Shown: positions 1 to 8,686, numbered from the stretch's first letter. The stretch is 43,101 bases of DNA from Phycisphaerae bacterium (GCA_025936175.1 JAICTV010000017.1:1-43101); one strand, 5' to 3'. The notes: generated by a model from the sequence alone, not told the origin. Translations and numbers: made by a program.

Positions 1-366
1 CCGCGCTTTCGCCGGCTGCGCTTCAGCAACATCAGCGCGCGGCGGGTCAAGTATTCCGCCGCCTACGTCGTCGGCCTGCCGGAGATGTTCGTCGAGGACG
101 TCGCCTGCACCGACATCGCGATCTATCTCGATCGCGACAACACGGAGGCCGGACAATCGGCGATGGCGCAGGGGCAGCCGGATCTTTGCCGCGCGGGATT
201 CGTGCTGAAGAACGTGAAGAACGTGCGACTGAGCAACGTGCAGGTGTTTGATCAGATCGGTCCGGCGGTGAGCGTGACCAACGCGCGCGATGTGACGCTG
301 AACGAGATCAGTTCACCGGCCCTCCAAGCAAGCATGCCCCTCATCTCTTTGACGGATGTGACGTGA
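1..366 (+). CDS. GH28-like beta-helix protein, C-terminal part (5' end outside window)
   Basis: The reading frame is open from the first base to a TGA at 364-366, so only the last 121 residues are present. The text has the regular short beta-strand rungs of a right-handed parallel beta-helix (FSNISARRVKYSAAYV, GLPEMFVEDVACTDIAIYL, LKNVKNVRLSNVQVFDQIG). The GLPE-x3-ED-V rung is typical of the C-terminal end of GH28 polygalacturonase-type proteins. No catalytic residues fall inside the window, so activity cannot be judged. The gene converges on the GH43 gene, with palindromic element A1 between them. By family it would cleave galacturonan or rhamnogalacturonan backbones; a non-catalytic beta-helix protein is also possible. 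Confidence 0.7.
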   Translation, partial: PRFRRLRFSNISARRVKYSAAYVVGLPEMFVEDVACTDIAIYLDRDNTEAGQSAMAQGQPDLCRAGFVLKNVKNVRLSNVQVFDQIGPAVSVTNARDVTLNEISSPALQASMPLISLTDVT

Positions 367-376
367 GCGTAATTGC

Positions 377-456
377 GTGGCTTGGGCGTCTCGCCCGAGC
401 ATTATGCGGCATGAGCCGCTCCGCAGACGCGCTCGGGCGAGAGAGGCCCAAGCCAC
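377..456. repeat. Palindromic element A1 between convergent genes
   Basis: An 80-bp near-palindrome. The outer arms are GTGGCTTGGGC (377-387) and its complement at 446-456; the inner arms are TCTCGCCCGAGC (389-400) and GCTCGGGCGAGA (431-442). It shares a 17-base core (384-400) with element A2 at 21716-21732. The central segment CGGAGCGGCT-YATGCCGCA also recurs in A2, in the other orientation. It sits between the stop codons of two convergent genes and could fold into a strong hairpin usable as a two-way terminator, though no T-run is obvious. Confidence 0.75.
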
Positions 457-468
457 ACTAAAACAGAA

Positions 469-2100
469 TCACGAGCGCGGTTTGAAACGGAAATAGTCGA
501 AGTCGGCGGATCCACCGGACCCCACGCAGAAGATCCCGACCTTCGCGCCGATCCAAATGCCTTCGACTGCCTGAAACGCTTCGCCGATCGGTTTGAAGTC
601 ACCGGTTTCGCCCGCGAAGGAGAACGTGCAGCTTCCGCCGTCGCGCATCGCCACGCGCAGCCGCATCATTTTCTCGTCCGGCGACGACGCCTTGATCTGA
701 TTGTCGATCCGAAGCACGACGCGATCGTTTTCGATCGCCAGCGCGGCGTGCGACTTGCCCATCACCGTCAGCCCCGCGCGTCCGCCTTCACCGACTTTGC
801 TCGCATCCACCTTTGTCTCAACGACGAACGACGTCGCCGGCAACTTTTGAAGCAGCAGGTTCGGCGATTTGCCGAGATCGTTCTTGACCATCGGCTTGGC
901 GAAGAGGCGAAGCCAACCCGCGCGGTCCTTGAGCGAGCACCACTCGTCCTCGTGGTTCGCCCACCACTGCCACTGCAGGCCCAGTTTGGAGGAAGGGTGA
1001 CAGTCACCCTCTTTGTAAGTGCTTGGAGCCGAAGTGTTTGCTTTGACCAGGGGGGTGTCGGAATTCTCTCCGTCGAACTCATCGCTCGTCTGCGGGATCG
1101 CAGTCGGCTGCTTCACGTCAACGCGCGGCTTGTTGAACGTCAGCGCAGGCTCCCCAATGCCGTTGCCATCGAGATCGACGCCCATCACCGGCCAGCCGTC
1201 GCGCCACTCCGCCGGCTGGAGATGGACGATCCGTCCGTACGGCAGCTTCTCCTGGAAGTGGACGAACCACCACTGGCCGCTCGGCGTGTCCACCAGCGCG
1301 CCCTGGTGCGGCCCGTTGATCGGCGAGCGGCCTTGCTCGAGCACGATCTTGTCCTCGTACGGGCCGAAGACGTGCTTCGAGCGCAGCACGACTTCCCATC
1401 CCGTCGACACGCCACCCGCGGGCGCGAGGATGTAGTACATCCCGTCGCGCTTCATGAACTTCGGCCCCTCGAGCGTCGGATGTTTCTCCGGGTTTTCGTA
1501 GACCGTCTTGCCTTCATCGAGAAGGCGCGATCCGTCCGCCGCCATCGTGCAGACGCGCAGCCGGTGCTTGATCCCGCTGCGCGAGCGCGCGTAGGCGTGG
1601 ACGAGGTATGCCTTGCCGTCGTCATCCCACAGCGGGCACGGATCGATCAGTCCTTTGCCCGGGGCGAGCAGGTGCGGCTCGCTCCATTGGCCGCACGGAT
1701 CGGTCGCCGTCGTCACGTAGATGCCCTCGTCCGGCGTGGGGAAGAAGATCCAGTACTTGCCCTCGTGATATCGGATCGCCGGCGCCCACACGCCGCAGCC
1801 GGGTTGAACGTTCGCGTAGCGCGGATCGGGAACGTTCTTGATCGCATAGTTCGCGATCGTCCAGTTCACGAGATCGCGCGAGTGCAGGATCGGCAAACCC
1901 GGCGTGCAGTTGAAGCTCGACGCGGTGAGGTAAAAATCGTCGCCGACGCGGATCACATCCGGATCGGAGTAGTCCGCGCAGAGGATCGGGTTGGCATATG
2001 TGCCGTCGCCGCGATCGGGCGTCCACGGATACGGTTGCGATGGCGCAGTCGTCGGCGCCGAAGTTGTCGCGGCAAGCATGATGAGTCCGAGAAGGTTCAT
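469..2100 (-). CDS. Secreted GH43 family glycoside hydrolase (beta-xylosidase / alpha-L-arabinofuranosidase type)
   Basis: 543 residues beginning with a short signal peptide (MNLLGLIMLAATTSA). The N-terminal five-bladed propeller (about residues 35-320) shows the three GH43 acidic positions: Asp46 in DYSDPDVIR (general base), Asp153 in GLIDPCPLWDDDG (pKa modulator) and Glu211 in TLEGPKF (general acid). Residues about 340-540 look like the concanavalin-type beta-sandwich often found C-terminal in GH43 xylosidases (LGLQWQWW). It is the last gene of a minus-strand operon GH28, membrane protein, GH43, starting 12 bases after the upstream stop. It probably removes arabinose or xylose from pectin side chains. 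The linker near residues 363-370 contains the in-frame palindrome C1. Substrate is not determinable from sequence alone. Confidence 0.88.
   Translation of the reverse strand: MNLLGLIMLAATTSAPTTAPSQPYPWTPDRGDGTYANPILCADYSDPDVIRVGDDFYLTASSFNCTPGLPILHSRDLVNWTIANYAIKNVPDPRYANVQPGCGVWAPAIRYHEGKYWIFFPTPDEGIYVTTATDPCGQWSEPHLLAPGKGLIDPCPLWDDDGKAYLVHAYARSRSGIKHRLRVCTMAADGSRLLDEGKTVYENPEKHPTLEGPKFMKRDGMYYILAPAGGVSTGWEVVLRSKHVFGPYEDKIVLEQGRSPINGPHQGALVDTPSGQWWFVHFQEKLPYGRIVHLQPAEWRDGWPVMGVDLDGNGIGEPALTFNKPRVDVKQPTAIPQTSDEFDGENSDTPLVKANTSAPSTYKEGDCHPSSKLGLQWQWWANHEDEWCSLKDRAGWLRLFAKPMVKNDLGKSPNLLLQKLPATSFVVETKVDASKVGEGGRAGLTVMGKSHAALAIENDRVVLRIDNQIKASSPDEKMMRLRVAMRDGGSCTFSFAGETGDFKPIGEAFQAVEGIWIGAKVGIFCVGSGGSADFDYFRFKPRS
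994..1010. repeat. Palindromic element C1, in frame inside the GH43 gene
   Basis: AGGGTGAC-A-GTCACCCT, perfect 8-base arms around one central base. On the minus strand it encodes part of KEGDCHPS in the linker between the GH43 propeller and its C-terminal domain. It matches intergenic element C2 (8591-8607) at 16 of 17 positions when compared in reverse complement. Confidence 0.6.
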
Positions 2101-2112
2101 GATGGTCGTTCG

Positions 2113-4098
2113 TCAGAGGAGGAATTTGACGGGCTGACTTTCAAAGCCGTTCATCACCAGGATCGCATTCACGAGCAGCCACACGCCGGCGGCGAGGGCT
2201 TCGCCGAAAATCATGCCGATGAAGACGGGTTTAAGTCGCTGGAACAAGTTCGCCCCGCCGAAGCGGACGATCAACACTTGCGCCAACCAGCCGATGAAGA
2301 TGCTGAACCACGCGTTCTCCAGGAACGCGCCGTAGGAAGCGACATATCCGACCGGCAGCAGCGGCCAGCTCGCCCAGCGCAGCGAGGCAAACTCCAAGAT
2401 CGCGGTGACGCCGAAGCCGATCCCCATGTGCACCGCCGGCTTGTGCGGCTTGCCGGTGAACTTGCCGCGGCTGAAATCGGTGAACGGGTTGGCGACGTCG
2501 CGCTTGGGCGAGTATTCCGCGCCGAAATAATTCCGCGCGGGCTTGGCTTCGGCGCTCGACGGCGTCGGATACGAGTACTGGCAGTACAACGTCATCGGCG
2601 CGGCGACGAGGCAGCCGACCAGCAGCGACCAGCCGATCGCGCGACCCATGCCGCGCCTCGTCCGCATTCCAGGCTGCACGTTTTCCGCGGTCTCAAGCCC
2701 GGTCTGCGTCGTAACGGCCAGGCTGTCGCGCGTGGTGATGGGCCCGAGCACGTTGAACACGTGCGAGAACCAGACGTCCCGCGCGCTGAACCATCGCACC
2801 GGGAAGTTGGTGTAAATCTGTGGCGCGTTGATGCTCGTGCGGAAGAACGGCAGCCCCGTCTCCGCGACCACGCGCGCGACCACGACGTGGGCGGCGATGA
2901 TGATCAACACGATCAGCGCCGCCATCGCCAGCGCCACGCCGACAATCTTCAGCCACGCGATCATCACGAGGATGCCGATCAGCGCCGTCCACACGCTCCG
3001 CCCGCCCGGCGCGGTCCCTTTTCCCAGCGCGGCTTTGATCACGGCGATCCACTGCTGCCGCCCGATCCATAGCATGGCGATGAGAAACGCGACGCAAGCT
3101 CCCAGGTGCTGATCGGCCCACGCCTGCGACGGCATTTCCGTCTGCTGCATCCCCTGCTGCACGTCGACGAGGTTGACAAGGATGAACGTCAGCCACAGGC
3201 TCAGGGCCGCGCGCGAGCGGATGAAGTACGTCACGCCGACCACCGTGAAGAACACGCCGTTCTTCTTGAGCTTCGTCTTGAGGTAAACCCACGGCTCTTC
3301 CGAGAGGATGCCCTGCAGGTCGTACTGCAGCGGCACCTTCGGAAAATGCCGGGGCGAGTACGTGTTCAGCAGCGTGAGCATGTGCAGCGCGAACACGCTG
3401 CCCAGCGCGATCCACAGCAGCGGGCTGCGAAAAAGGTCGTTGAGCGCGCGGCCGGCGGCGGGCGACTCGATCAGCGCGGTCTGCACCTGCACGAGTGGAT
3501 ACGGCAGCCGCTCATTGCTCGCCCACTGCTCCAGCACGATGCGCGAGACGGCGACGATCGTCGCAAACATCGCCGCGATGAAGACGCCCCATGTGGCAAG
3601 CGGCACGATCCACGCCGACCACGGGATGTGCTCCCCGCGCGGCACGCGCGTGTAGAACCAGGTCACGATCGGATCGCTCCGCCCGTCGCGCATGCTGGTG
3701 ACCGGGAAGAGCCACTTCGGGAGGTCCATGCCAGAGAACGCGCGCCAGTATTGCTCGTCCGCCGCCCCGAGGTGAAACGGCGCGACCGGCGTGGGGATGA
3801 AGAAGCGCATCAGCCCCCAGTTGGGGACGCTGCACGCGACCAGCGTCATCATCAGGATGACCGCCAGCTCGTTCGTCGCCAACGCGCGGGACGGAAACCA
3901 CCGATGGAGCGGCGCGTTCACGCCGACCACGAGCAGGAAAGCGATCAGCACCGCCGCCAGCGGAACGAAGCCGGCGGCCAGACTCGTGTCGTTGAGGATC
4001 AGGTCATTGAGCGGCGTGACGCCGCACACGGCGATCACGCAGAGCGTGCCGATGACAAGGCTGCGGCGCGTGATGCCGACCGATGCGGCGCGGGTCAT
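2113..4098 (-). CDS. Polytopic membrane protein, DUF6785/DUF6784-like, distantly OPT-transporter-like
   Basis: 661 residues with many hydrophobic segments spread over the whole length (for example around residues 15-35, 40-60, 165-190, 385-410 and 555-580). The sequence LPYPLVQVQTAL near residue 200 resembles the LPFP signature of oligopeptide-transporter (OPT) family proteins, and the partial protein at the right end has the closer form LPFPMAPVGA. I associate this architecture with planctomycetal proteins labelled DUF6785/DUF6784; that assignment is from memory and approximate. It lies between GH28 (24 bases upstream) and GH43 (12 bases downstream) on the same strand, so it is co-transcribed with two pectin enzymes. 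Uptake of pectic oligosaccharides is an inference from context; no function is proven for the family. Confidence 0.65.
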   Translation of the reverse strand: MTRAASVGITRRSLVIGTLCVIAVCGVTPLNDLILNDTSLAAGFVPLAAVLIAFLLVVGVNAPLHRWFPSRALATNELAVILMMTLVACSVPNWGLMRFFIPTPVAPFHLGAADEQYWRAFSGMDLPKWLFPVTSMRDGRSDPIVTWFYTRVPRGEHIPWSAWIVPLATWGVFIAAMFATIVAVSRIVLEQWASNERLPYPLVQVQTALIESPAAGRALNDLFRSPLLWIALGSVFALHMLTLLNTYSPRHFPKVPLQYDLQGILSEEPWVYLKTKLKKNGVFFTVVGVTYFIRSRAALSLWLTFILVNLVDVQQGMQQTEMPSQAWADQHLGACVAFLIAMLWIGRQQWIAVIKAALGKGTAPGGRSVWTALIGILVMIAWLKIVGVALAMAALIVLIIIAAHVVVARVVAETGLPFFRTSINAPQIYTNFPVRWFSARDVWFSHVFNVLGPITTRDSLAVTTQTGLETAENVQPGMRTRRGMGRAIGWSLLVGCLVAAPMTLYCQYSYPTPSSAEAKPARNYFGAEYSPKRDVANPFTDFSRGKFTGKPHKPAVHMGIGFGVTAILEFASLRWASWPLLPVGYVASYGAFLENAWFSIFIGWLAQVLIVRFGGANLFQRLKPVFIGMIFGEALAAGVWLLVNAILVMNGFESQPVKFLL

Positions 4099-4122
4099 TC
4101 GTGTGCGGAGTCTAAGCGCGAA

Positions 4123-5736
4123 TCACTCGTGAACCAAAGCATCCTTGGGCACGTCCACACCGAGCACGATCGCCGGCCGCGCGTGGTTTGGCGTCTCGCC
4201 GCGGAGGCGGATGTCTCTGGTCTGGCGGCCGCGAAGGTCGAGGAAGACGTTCGTGCCGCCCGCCGTGTTGATGCCTTCGATCAGCACCCGCTGGCTGTCG
4301 CGGAGCGACAGGATCGGTCCGCTGGTCGGCGTGATGCGGACGTTGACCAGCCGCAGGTCGTTCGCCGACGCGCAGTGCAGGCCTTCGTTCGCCGTGATCG
4401 TCAGGTCCTCGAGCGTCACCTGCCGCAGGAGGCTGTCGCTCAGGCCGACCATGCGCGCGGCGGTGTTGGCGTGCTCGCAGGCGACGTTGCGGATGCGAAT
4501 GTTGCGGAAGACCGGCGCGGCGCCGTTGGGGGACACGAACGACGGGTACTCGGTCGTGAGCTGGATCGCGTCGCCGGCGATCCGGCCCATCGTGATGTCC
4601 TGGACCGTGATGTCCTCGACGACGCCGCCGCGCCCGCGGCAGGCTTTCATGCGGATGCCGGCGCTGGGCCCGTCGTAGTGGCAATCGTGCACGAACACGT
4701 TACGCACGCCGCCCGACATGTCGCTCCCGATCGTGATCCCGCCCGCGCCGCCGGTGGCGCGCGTGCGGCGGACGATCACGTTCTCGGTCGGCTTGCCGAC
4801 GCGGCGACCGTCTTCGTTCAAGCCGCTCTTGAGCGCGATGCAGTCCTCGCGGGTGTTGAGCGTGCAGTCCTCGATGATCACGTTGCGGCTGGAGTCGATG
4901 ACGATGCCGTCGTTGTTCGGTCCGTCGGGCGCATTGACGGTGATGCCGCGGATGCTGACGTTCTCGCAGTAGGCGAGGTGTACCGTCCACATCGGCCCGC
5001 CCTCCGCGATCGTGAAGTCTTCCAAAAGTACGTTCGTGCAGTTGATCGGCAGGATGAACTGCGGCCGCAGCGGAATTTCGGTTTTGCCGAAGAGGCGGTC
5101 TTCGACCGGCACGTCGTTCAGCGCCATCTCGTAAAGCTTGGCGCACGATTGCTGCTCGCGCTTCTCCCAGTTCCACCAGGCCTTGCCTTGGCCGAGCAGT
5201 TTGCCCGCGCCGGTGATCGCGATGTTGTCGCAGTCGCGCGCGTAGATCAGCGGCGAGAAGCTGTAGCACTCGATGCCGGACCAGCGGACGAAGACCGGCG
5301 GCAGGTATTGGCCGCAGTCGTCGCTGAAGCGCACCGTCGCGTTCTCGGCGAGATGAAGCTCGATGTCGCTGCGGAGGTGAATCGGCCCGGTGAACCAGTT
5401 GCCCGCCGGCACGAGCACGCGCCCGCCGCCGGTGCGCGCCGCGGCGGTGATGGCGTCGGCGATGGCGAGGGTGCAGTCGGTGCGGTCGTCGCCGACCGCG
5501 CCGTAGTCGCGGATGTCGAAGACCTTCGACCGGAATTTCGGCGCGAGGAGTTTAGGCATCCGGAACGGCGGCGTGAGATCGCGTGCGGCGGATCCGCTGC
5601 GATTGCCGTTCCCGTTTCCGTTGCCGTTGGACGACGGCAACGCCCGCATGACAGTACGCCGCACCCGCCCTTTTGGCTTCGCGGCGCGCACACCTGCTGC
5701 GCTGACCTTCTCGCCTCCGCCGTTCGCCAAGCTCAT
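4123..5736 (-). CDS. GH28 family polygalacturonase-like enzyme
   Basis: 537 residues. After a polar N-terminus with an Asn-Gly repeat (SSNGNGNGNGNRSGS, about residues 34-48), the GH28 fold starts at VFDIRDYGAVGDDRTDCT. GH28 motifs appear in order: GPNNDGIVIDS (NTD motif), NTREDCIALKSG (the usual DD is ED), GGITIGSDMSGG (the usual GHG is GGI) and IRMKACRGRGG (RIK). The ATG at 5736 is chosen over an in-frame TTG at 5805: it has an AGAAGGA ribosome site 9 bases upstream, and the predicted promoter starts transcription near 5811. No hydrophobic signal peptide is visible, so the enzyme may be cytosolic or exported another way. It is first in an operon with the membrane protein and GH43, behind a regulon-type promoter. 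Confidence 0.88.
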   Translation of the reverse strand: MSLANGGGEKVSAAGVRAAKPKGRVRRTVMRALPSSNGNGNGNGNRSGSAARDLTPPFRMPKLLAPKFRSKVFDIRDYGAVGDDRTDCTLAIADAITAAARTGGGRVLVPAGNWFTGPIHLRSDIELHLAENATVRFSDDCGQYLPPVFVRWSGIECYSFSPLIYARDCDNIAITGAGKLLGQGKAWWNWEKREQQSCAKLYEMALNDVPVEDRLFGKTEIPLRPQFILPINCTNVLLEDFTIAEGGPMWTVHLAYCENVSIRGITVNAPDGPNNDGIVIDSSRNVIIEDCTLNTREDCIALKSGLNEDGRRVGKPTENVIVRRTRATGGAGGITIGSDMSGGVRNVFVHDCHYDGPSAGIRMKACRGRGGVVEDITVQDITMGRIAGDAIQLTTEYPSFVSPNGAAPVFRNIRIRNVACEHANTAARMVGLSDSLLRQVTLEDLTITANEGLHCASANDLRLVNVRITPTSGPILSLRDSQRVLIEGINTAGGTNVFLDLRGRQTRDIRLRGETPNHARPAIVLGVDVPKDALVHE

Positions 5737-5817
5737 ATGTGCCGGTCCTTCTTCGCAGCGTGCAGCCCAATAGCGACTTCCGCGTCCTGGGAAATCGCCT
5801 ACCAATCGACGCTGGCG

Positions 5818-5881
5818 ATGCTATCAAGCGATACGGCGGGTCAGAGTGCGGTTTTGCGTACAAGTTTTCTCAACTGGCGCA
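5818..5881 (-). promoter_or_regulatory. Regulon-type operator and -10 box in front of GH28
   Basis: Read on the + strand, TTTGCG (5853-5858), AAGTTTT (5862-5868) and GCGCA (5877-5881) match the operator shared with 7131-7159, 31895-31923 and 40155-40183. The two GCG cores are exactly 21 bp apart, as in AraC-family direct-repeat sites. On the minus strand a -10-like TAGCAT lies at 5823-5818, 29 bases beyond the operator. No good -35 box is seen, which fits an activator-dependent promoter. Predicted start of transcription is near 5811. Confidence 0.65.
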
Positions 5882-5896
5882 GGGAGTGAAAATTCG

Positions 5897-7072
5897 TCAA
5901 TGGGGCGGCGCCGCCCCGGCGCGCCCGGCCTGACGCCAAGCCCCCGGTGTCATGTGCATCATGCGCCGGAACAGACCGGCCAGATATTGCGCGCTGGAAA
6001 ACCCGGTGATTTCGGCGATTTTTTCCAGCTTGTAATCGCTGCCCACGAGCAGCTCTTTGACGCGTTCGAGCTGAGCCCGTCGGATCTCCATGTGCGGCGG
6101 TCGTCCGACCGCGCTGCGGAAACGTTTCTCCAGCGCTCGCCGCGACAGCGCCACCTGGTCGAGCACGTCATCGACGCGAATGCCTTCACACGCATGTTCA
6201 CGAATGAATCTCACCGCCTTGGCGACTTCCGGGTCTTCGATCGCCAGCAGGTCGGTCGACTGCCGCGTCTTCACACCAAGCGGATCGATGACGATGTCGG
6301 CGATGACCTTCTTGCCGACCATCAGCCGATGCAGCATCGCCGCCGCCTCGTAGCCGATCCGGCGGGCATTGTGCATCACGCTGGAGAGCGGCGGATTGGC
6401 CATCTCGCAGATCAGCTCGTCGTCGTTGACGCCGAGCACGGCGATCTCCTCCGGCACGTGCAGGCTGGCGAGTTGGCACGCATCGAGCACCTCACGGGCG
6501 CGCAGATCGTCGCGGGCCAGCAGCGCGACCGGCTTGGGAAGCGGTCGAAGCCATTTCGCCATGTCGCCGATGCGCAGCGTGCGCGCTTCCTTCTCGTAGG
6601 CCGCCTGGTAGACGTCGCATGTGTAGCCGCTGCTTTCGGCGAGCTTGCGGAAGATCTCGCCCGTCGGCGGCCAGAGACGCTCTCTGGGGCTGCCGCAGTA
6701 CGCGAAGCGCGTGAAGCCGCGCTCGCGGAAGTGATTCATCGCCAGCTCGGCGACCGCGTCCTGATTCGCGCGCACGGCGGGCAATCCGCCCGTGCCCGGC
6801 GGACCGGAGAGCGAAACGACCGGAATGCCGGACGTCGCCAGCTCCTGCACGAACGGCATGTCCTGCCGCGGCTGAGCGATGATGCCGTCGCCGTCCCATT
6901 CCTCGGCCGGGGGGATGGCTTTGACGGGCATTTCGCTGGGCAGATGGAAGATCCACGGCCCATGAACGCTGGCGTAATCGCCGATCCCGCGCAGCACGTT
7001 TCGCCCGTAGGAGCGCGTGGTCTCGATCAGCAGGGCGACACGGGGAAAGCGGCCTTTGACGCGTTTGGACAT
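5897..7072 (-). CDS. XylR-type transcription regulator (LacI-like sensor plus AraC helix-turn-helix)
   Basis: 391 residues from the ATG at 7072. Residues about 10-270 are a periplasmic-binding-protein-like sensor (RVALLIETTRSYGRNVLRGI, FAYCGSP, AVLGVNDDELICEM). Residues about 285-385 are an AraC/XylS DNA-binding domain with two helix-turn-helix units (VDDVLDQVALSRRALEKRF and LEKIAEITGFSSAQYLAGLF). E. coli XylR has this layout and acts as a sugar-sensing activator. It is divergent from a paralogue across 155 bp and lies downstream of nothing but its own promoter, with the GH28 operon 160 bp further on. A GTG/TTG extension to 7222 would cross the shared control region and is disfavoured. The ligand is unknown; a pectin-derived sugar is likely from context. 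Confidence 0.9.
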   Translation of the reverse strand: MSKRVKGRFPRVALLIETTRSYGRNVLRGIGDYASVHGPWIFHLPSEMPVKAIPPAEEWDGDGIIAQPRQDMPFVQELATSGIPVVSLSGPPGTGGLPAVRANQDAVAELAMNHFRERGFTRFAYCGSPRERLWPPTGEIFRKLAESSGYTCDVYQAAYEKEARTLRIGDMAKWLRPLPKPVALLARDDLRAREVLDACQLASLHVPEEIAVLGVNDDELICEMANPPLSSVMHNARRIGYEAAAMLHRLMVGKKVIADIVIDPLGVKTRQSTDLLAIEDPEVAKAVRFIREHACEGIRVDDVLDQVALSRRALEKRFRSAVGRPPHMEIRRAQLERVKELLVGSDYKLEKIAEITGFSSAQYLAGLFRRMMHMTPGAWRQAGRAGAAPPH

Positions 7073-7130
7073 GGATAGCTTGTCGCCCTTATGCGTGCGC
7101 CAGAACGTAACGCATTCTACATTGTCGTCG

Positions 7131-7194
7131 TGCGCAGAACAGTAAAACTTTAACGCAAAGTTGAACTGCCGGTCCCGTCCGCCGTTTTTAGGAT
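7131..7194 (+). promoter_or_regulatory. Regulon-type operator and -10 box between the two regulators, pointing at the + strand regulator
   Basis: On the + strand TGCGCA (7131-7136), AAAACTT (7144-7150) and CGCAAA (7154-7159) form the reverse complement of the shared operator; the two CGC cores are 21 bp apart. TAGGAT at 7189-7194 lies 29 bases after the operator. Predicted transcription start is near 7201, which leaves a 27-base leader to the ATG at 7228. The inner part also makes a small inverted repeat, AACTTT-N5-AAAGTT (7146-7162). Autoregulation of the regulator gene is the simplest reading. Confidence 0.65.
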
Positions 7195-7227
7195 TTGCCA
7201 CGAACCCGGGCGAAAAGGACAAAGCTC

Positions 7228-8532
7228 ATGCTCTTGATCAACGACCGCGCGACGCTCCTGAAATCGGCGACCCTCAAGTCGAGCCGGCCGTACTCTCCCC
7301 CCGCGATCGAGAAACGCCGCGTCGAATTGCCCCGTGAGATCGTCCCGGCGACGCCCGCGCCCAAGCCGGCCAAGCTCCGTCACGTCGCGTTGCTGATCGA
7401 AACGTCCGGCTCGTACGGCCGCGGCATGCTCCAGGGCATCGCCAAGTACAACCGCGAACGCGCCAACTGGTCCACCTACTTCCGCCCTCACGGCCTCAAC
7501 GAGCCGCTGCCCAGGTGGCTGAGCAAGTGGAAAGGGGATGGGATGCTCGTCCGCCTGGAAACACCGGAGATGGCCGATCACGTTCGCAAATCCGGCGTGC
7601 CGGTGGTAAACCTGCGCGGGACGCTCTCCGATCTGCCTTTCCCGCTCGTCACCATCGATCACCAACAAGTCGTGAGTCTCGCGCTGCAACACCTCCGCGA
7701 GCGCGGCCTGACAAGATTCGCCTTCTGCGGCCGGCCCGGAACGTCCAATCCGGCGCTGAAGGAACGCAGCGAGCAGTTCCAAAAACTCATCGAAGCTGAT
7801 GGTGGCGTGTGCTACGTCTTCCCCGCCGCGTCGACCAACGGCAAAGCTTCCGCAGTCGGCTGGGAAGAAGAGCAGGAACGGCTGGCGAAGTGGATCGTGT
7901 CGCTCCCCAAGCCCGTCGGGGTAATGGCGTGCAACGACGAGCGCGGGCTCGAGGTGCTCGACGCGTGCCGCCGCGCCGGCGCCGCCGTGCCGGATGAGGT
8001 CGCGGTCATCGGCGTCGATAACGATCAGGCGATCTGCGACCTGGCGATCCCGCCGCTCACGAGCGTGGATGTCAACGCCGAAGCGATCGGCTACGAAGCC
8101 GCCGCGCTGCTCGATCGGATGATGAACGGCGAAGCCGCGCCGGCCGCCGCCGTCAAGCTCGCGCCGCGCGGCGTGGTAACGCGCCGCAGCAGCGATGTCG
8201 CGGCCAGTGAGGACGAAGAAGTCGCCCGCGCCATGCGATACATCCGCGAGAACGCCTGCCGGCGGTTGCAGGTGGTCGACGTGCTGGCGTTCATGGCGAT
8301 GAGTCGGGCGTCGCTGCAGCAGCGGATGAAGCAGATGATCGGCCGCACGATCCACCAGGAAATCCAGCGCGTCCGCATCTGCAAGGTAAAGGATCTACTG
8401 GCGATGAGCGACCTGACGATCAAGCAGGTCGCCCGCGAGAGCGGCTTTGCGAGCGTGCAATACATGACCCGCGTCTTCCGCGCCGTCACCGGCGAAACCC
8501 CCGCCCGCTACCGCGCCCGCCGGGCAAAATGA
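7228..8532 (+). CDS. XylR-type transcription regulator, second copy
   Basis: 434 residues from ATG 7228, which has AAAAGGA 8 bases upstream; a TTG start at 7195 would precede the predicted transcription start. A 50-residue N-terminal extension rich in Lys, Arg and Pro precedes the sensor domain (RHVALLIETSGSYGRGMLQGI, FAFCGRPG, AVIGVDNDQAICDLAIPPLTSV). The C-terminal 100 residues are an AraC-type DNA-binding domain (VVDVLAFMAMSRASLQQRM and IKQVARESGFASVQYMTRVF). It is clearly paralogous to the divergent regulator, with the same motif order. One of the two probably binds the 21-bp-spaced operators; the sequence does not say which. The ligand is unknown. Confidence 0.9.
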   Translation: MLLINDRATLLKSATLKSSRPYSPPAIEKRRVELPREIVPATPAPKPAKLRHVALLIETSGSYGRGMLQGIAKYNRERANWSTYFRPHGLNEPLPRWLSKWKGDGMLVRLETPEMADHVRKSGVPVVNLRGTLSDLPFPLVTIDHQQVVSLALQHLRERGLTRFAFCGRPGTSNPALKERSEQFQKLIEADGGVCYVFPAASTNGKASAVGWEEEQERLAKWIVSLPKPVGVMACNDERGLEVLDACRRAGAAVPDEVAVIGVDNDQAICDLAIPPLTSVDVNAEAIGYEAAALLDRMMNGEAAPAAAVKLAPRGVVTRRSSDVAASEDEEVARAMRYIRENACRRLQVVDVLAFMAMSRASLQQRMKQMIGRTIHQEIQRVRICKVKDLLAMSDLTIKQVARESGFASVQYMTRVFRAVTGETPARYRARRAK

Positions 8533-8589
8533 TCTTCCACATTCACTCCCCTCCATACCATAACTCAATTACATTCAAAGGCTTGTAAC

Positions 8590-8643
8590 GAGGGTGCCTG
8601 TCACCCTCCTGCCCACACCCTCCTGCCCACACCCTGCTGCCAT
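8590..8643. repeat. Palindromic element C2 followed by a 14-bp tandem repeat
   Basis: GAGGGTG (8590-8596) and CACCCTC (8602-8608) form a hairpin of the same family as C1 in the GH43 gene. It runs into two perfect copies of CACCCTCCTGCCCA (8602-8615, 8616-8629) and a degraded third (8630-8643). The segment lies between the convergent stops of the second regulator (8532) and GH2 (8702). Confidence 0.6.
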
Positions 8644-8669
8644 GACCCGACCAACTGGCCGTCGCGACT

Positions 8670-8686
8670 GGCGGCGACACGCCGCC
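8670..8686. terminator. Possible hairpin between convergent genes
   Basis: GGCGGCG-ACA-CGCCGCC, perfect 7-base arms with a 3-base loop, 16 bases beyond the GH2 stop and 138 beyond the regulator stop. There is no T-run, so intrinsic termination is uncertain. Confidence 0.35.

Noticed and set aside
748..5889. Long + strand open frames opposite GH43, the membrane protein and GH28
   Set aside because: Arg/His/Asp-rich shadow translations of real minus-strand genes that have family motifs and catalytic residues.
7073..7222. N-terminal extension of the minus-strand regulator to 7222
   Set aside because: It would cover the operator and promoter region, and the sensor domain already begins directly after the ATG at 7072.
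8602..8643. Possible CRISPR-like array
   Set aside because: The 14-bp units are directly adjacent without spacers; this is a short tandem repeat next to a palindrome.
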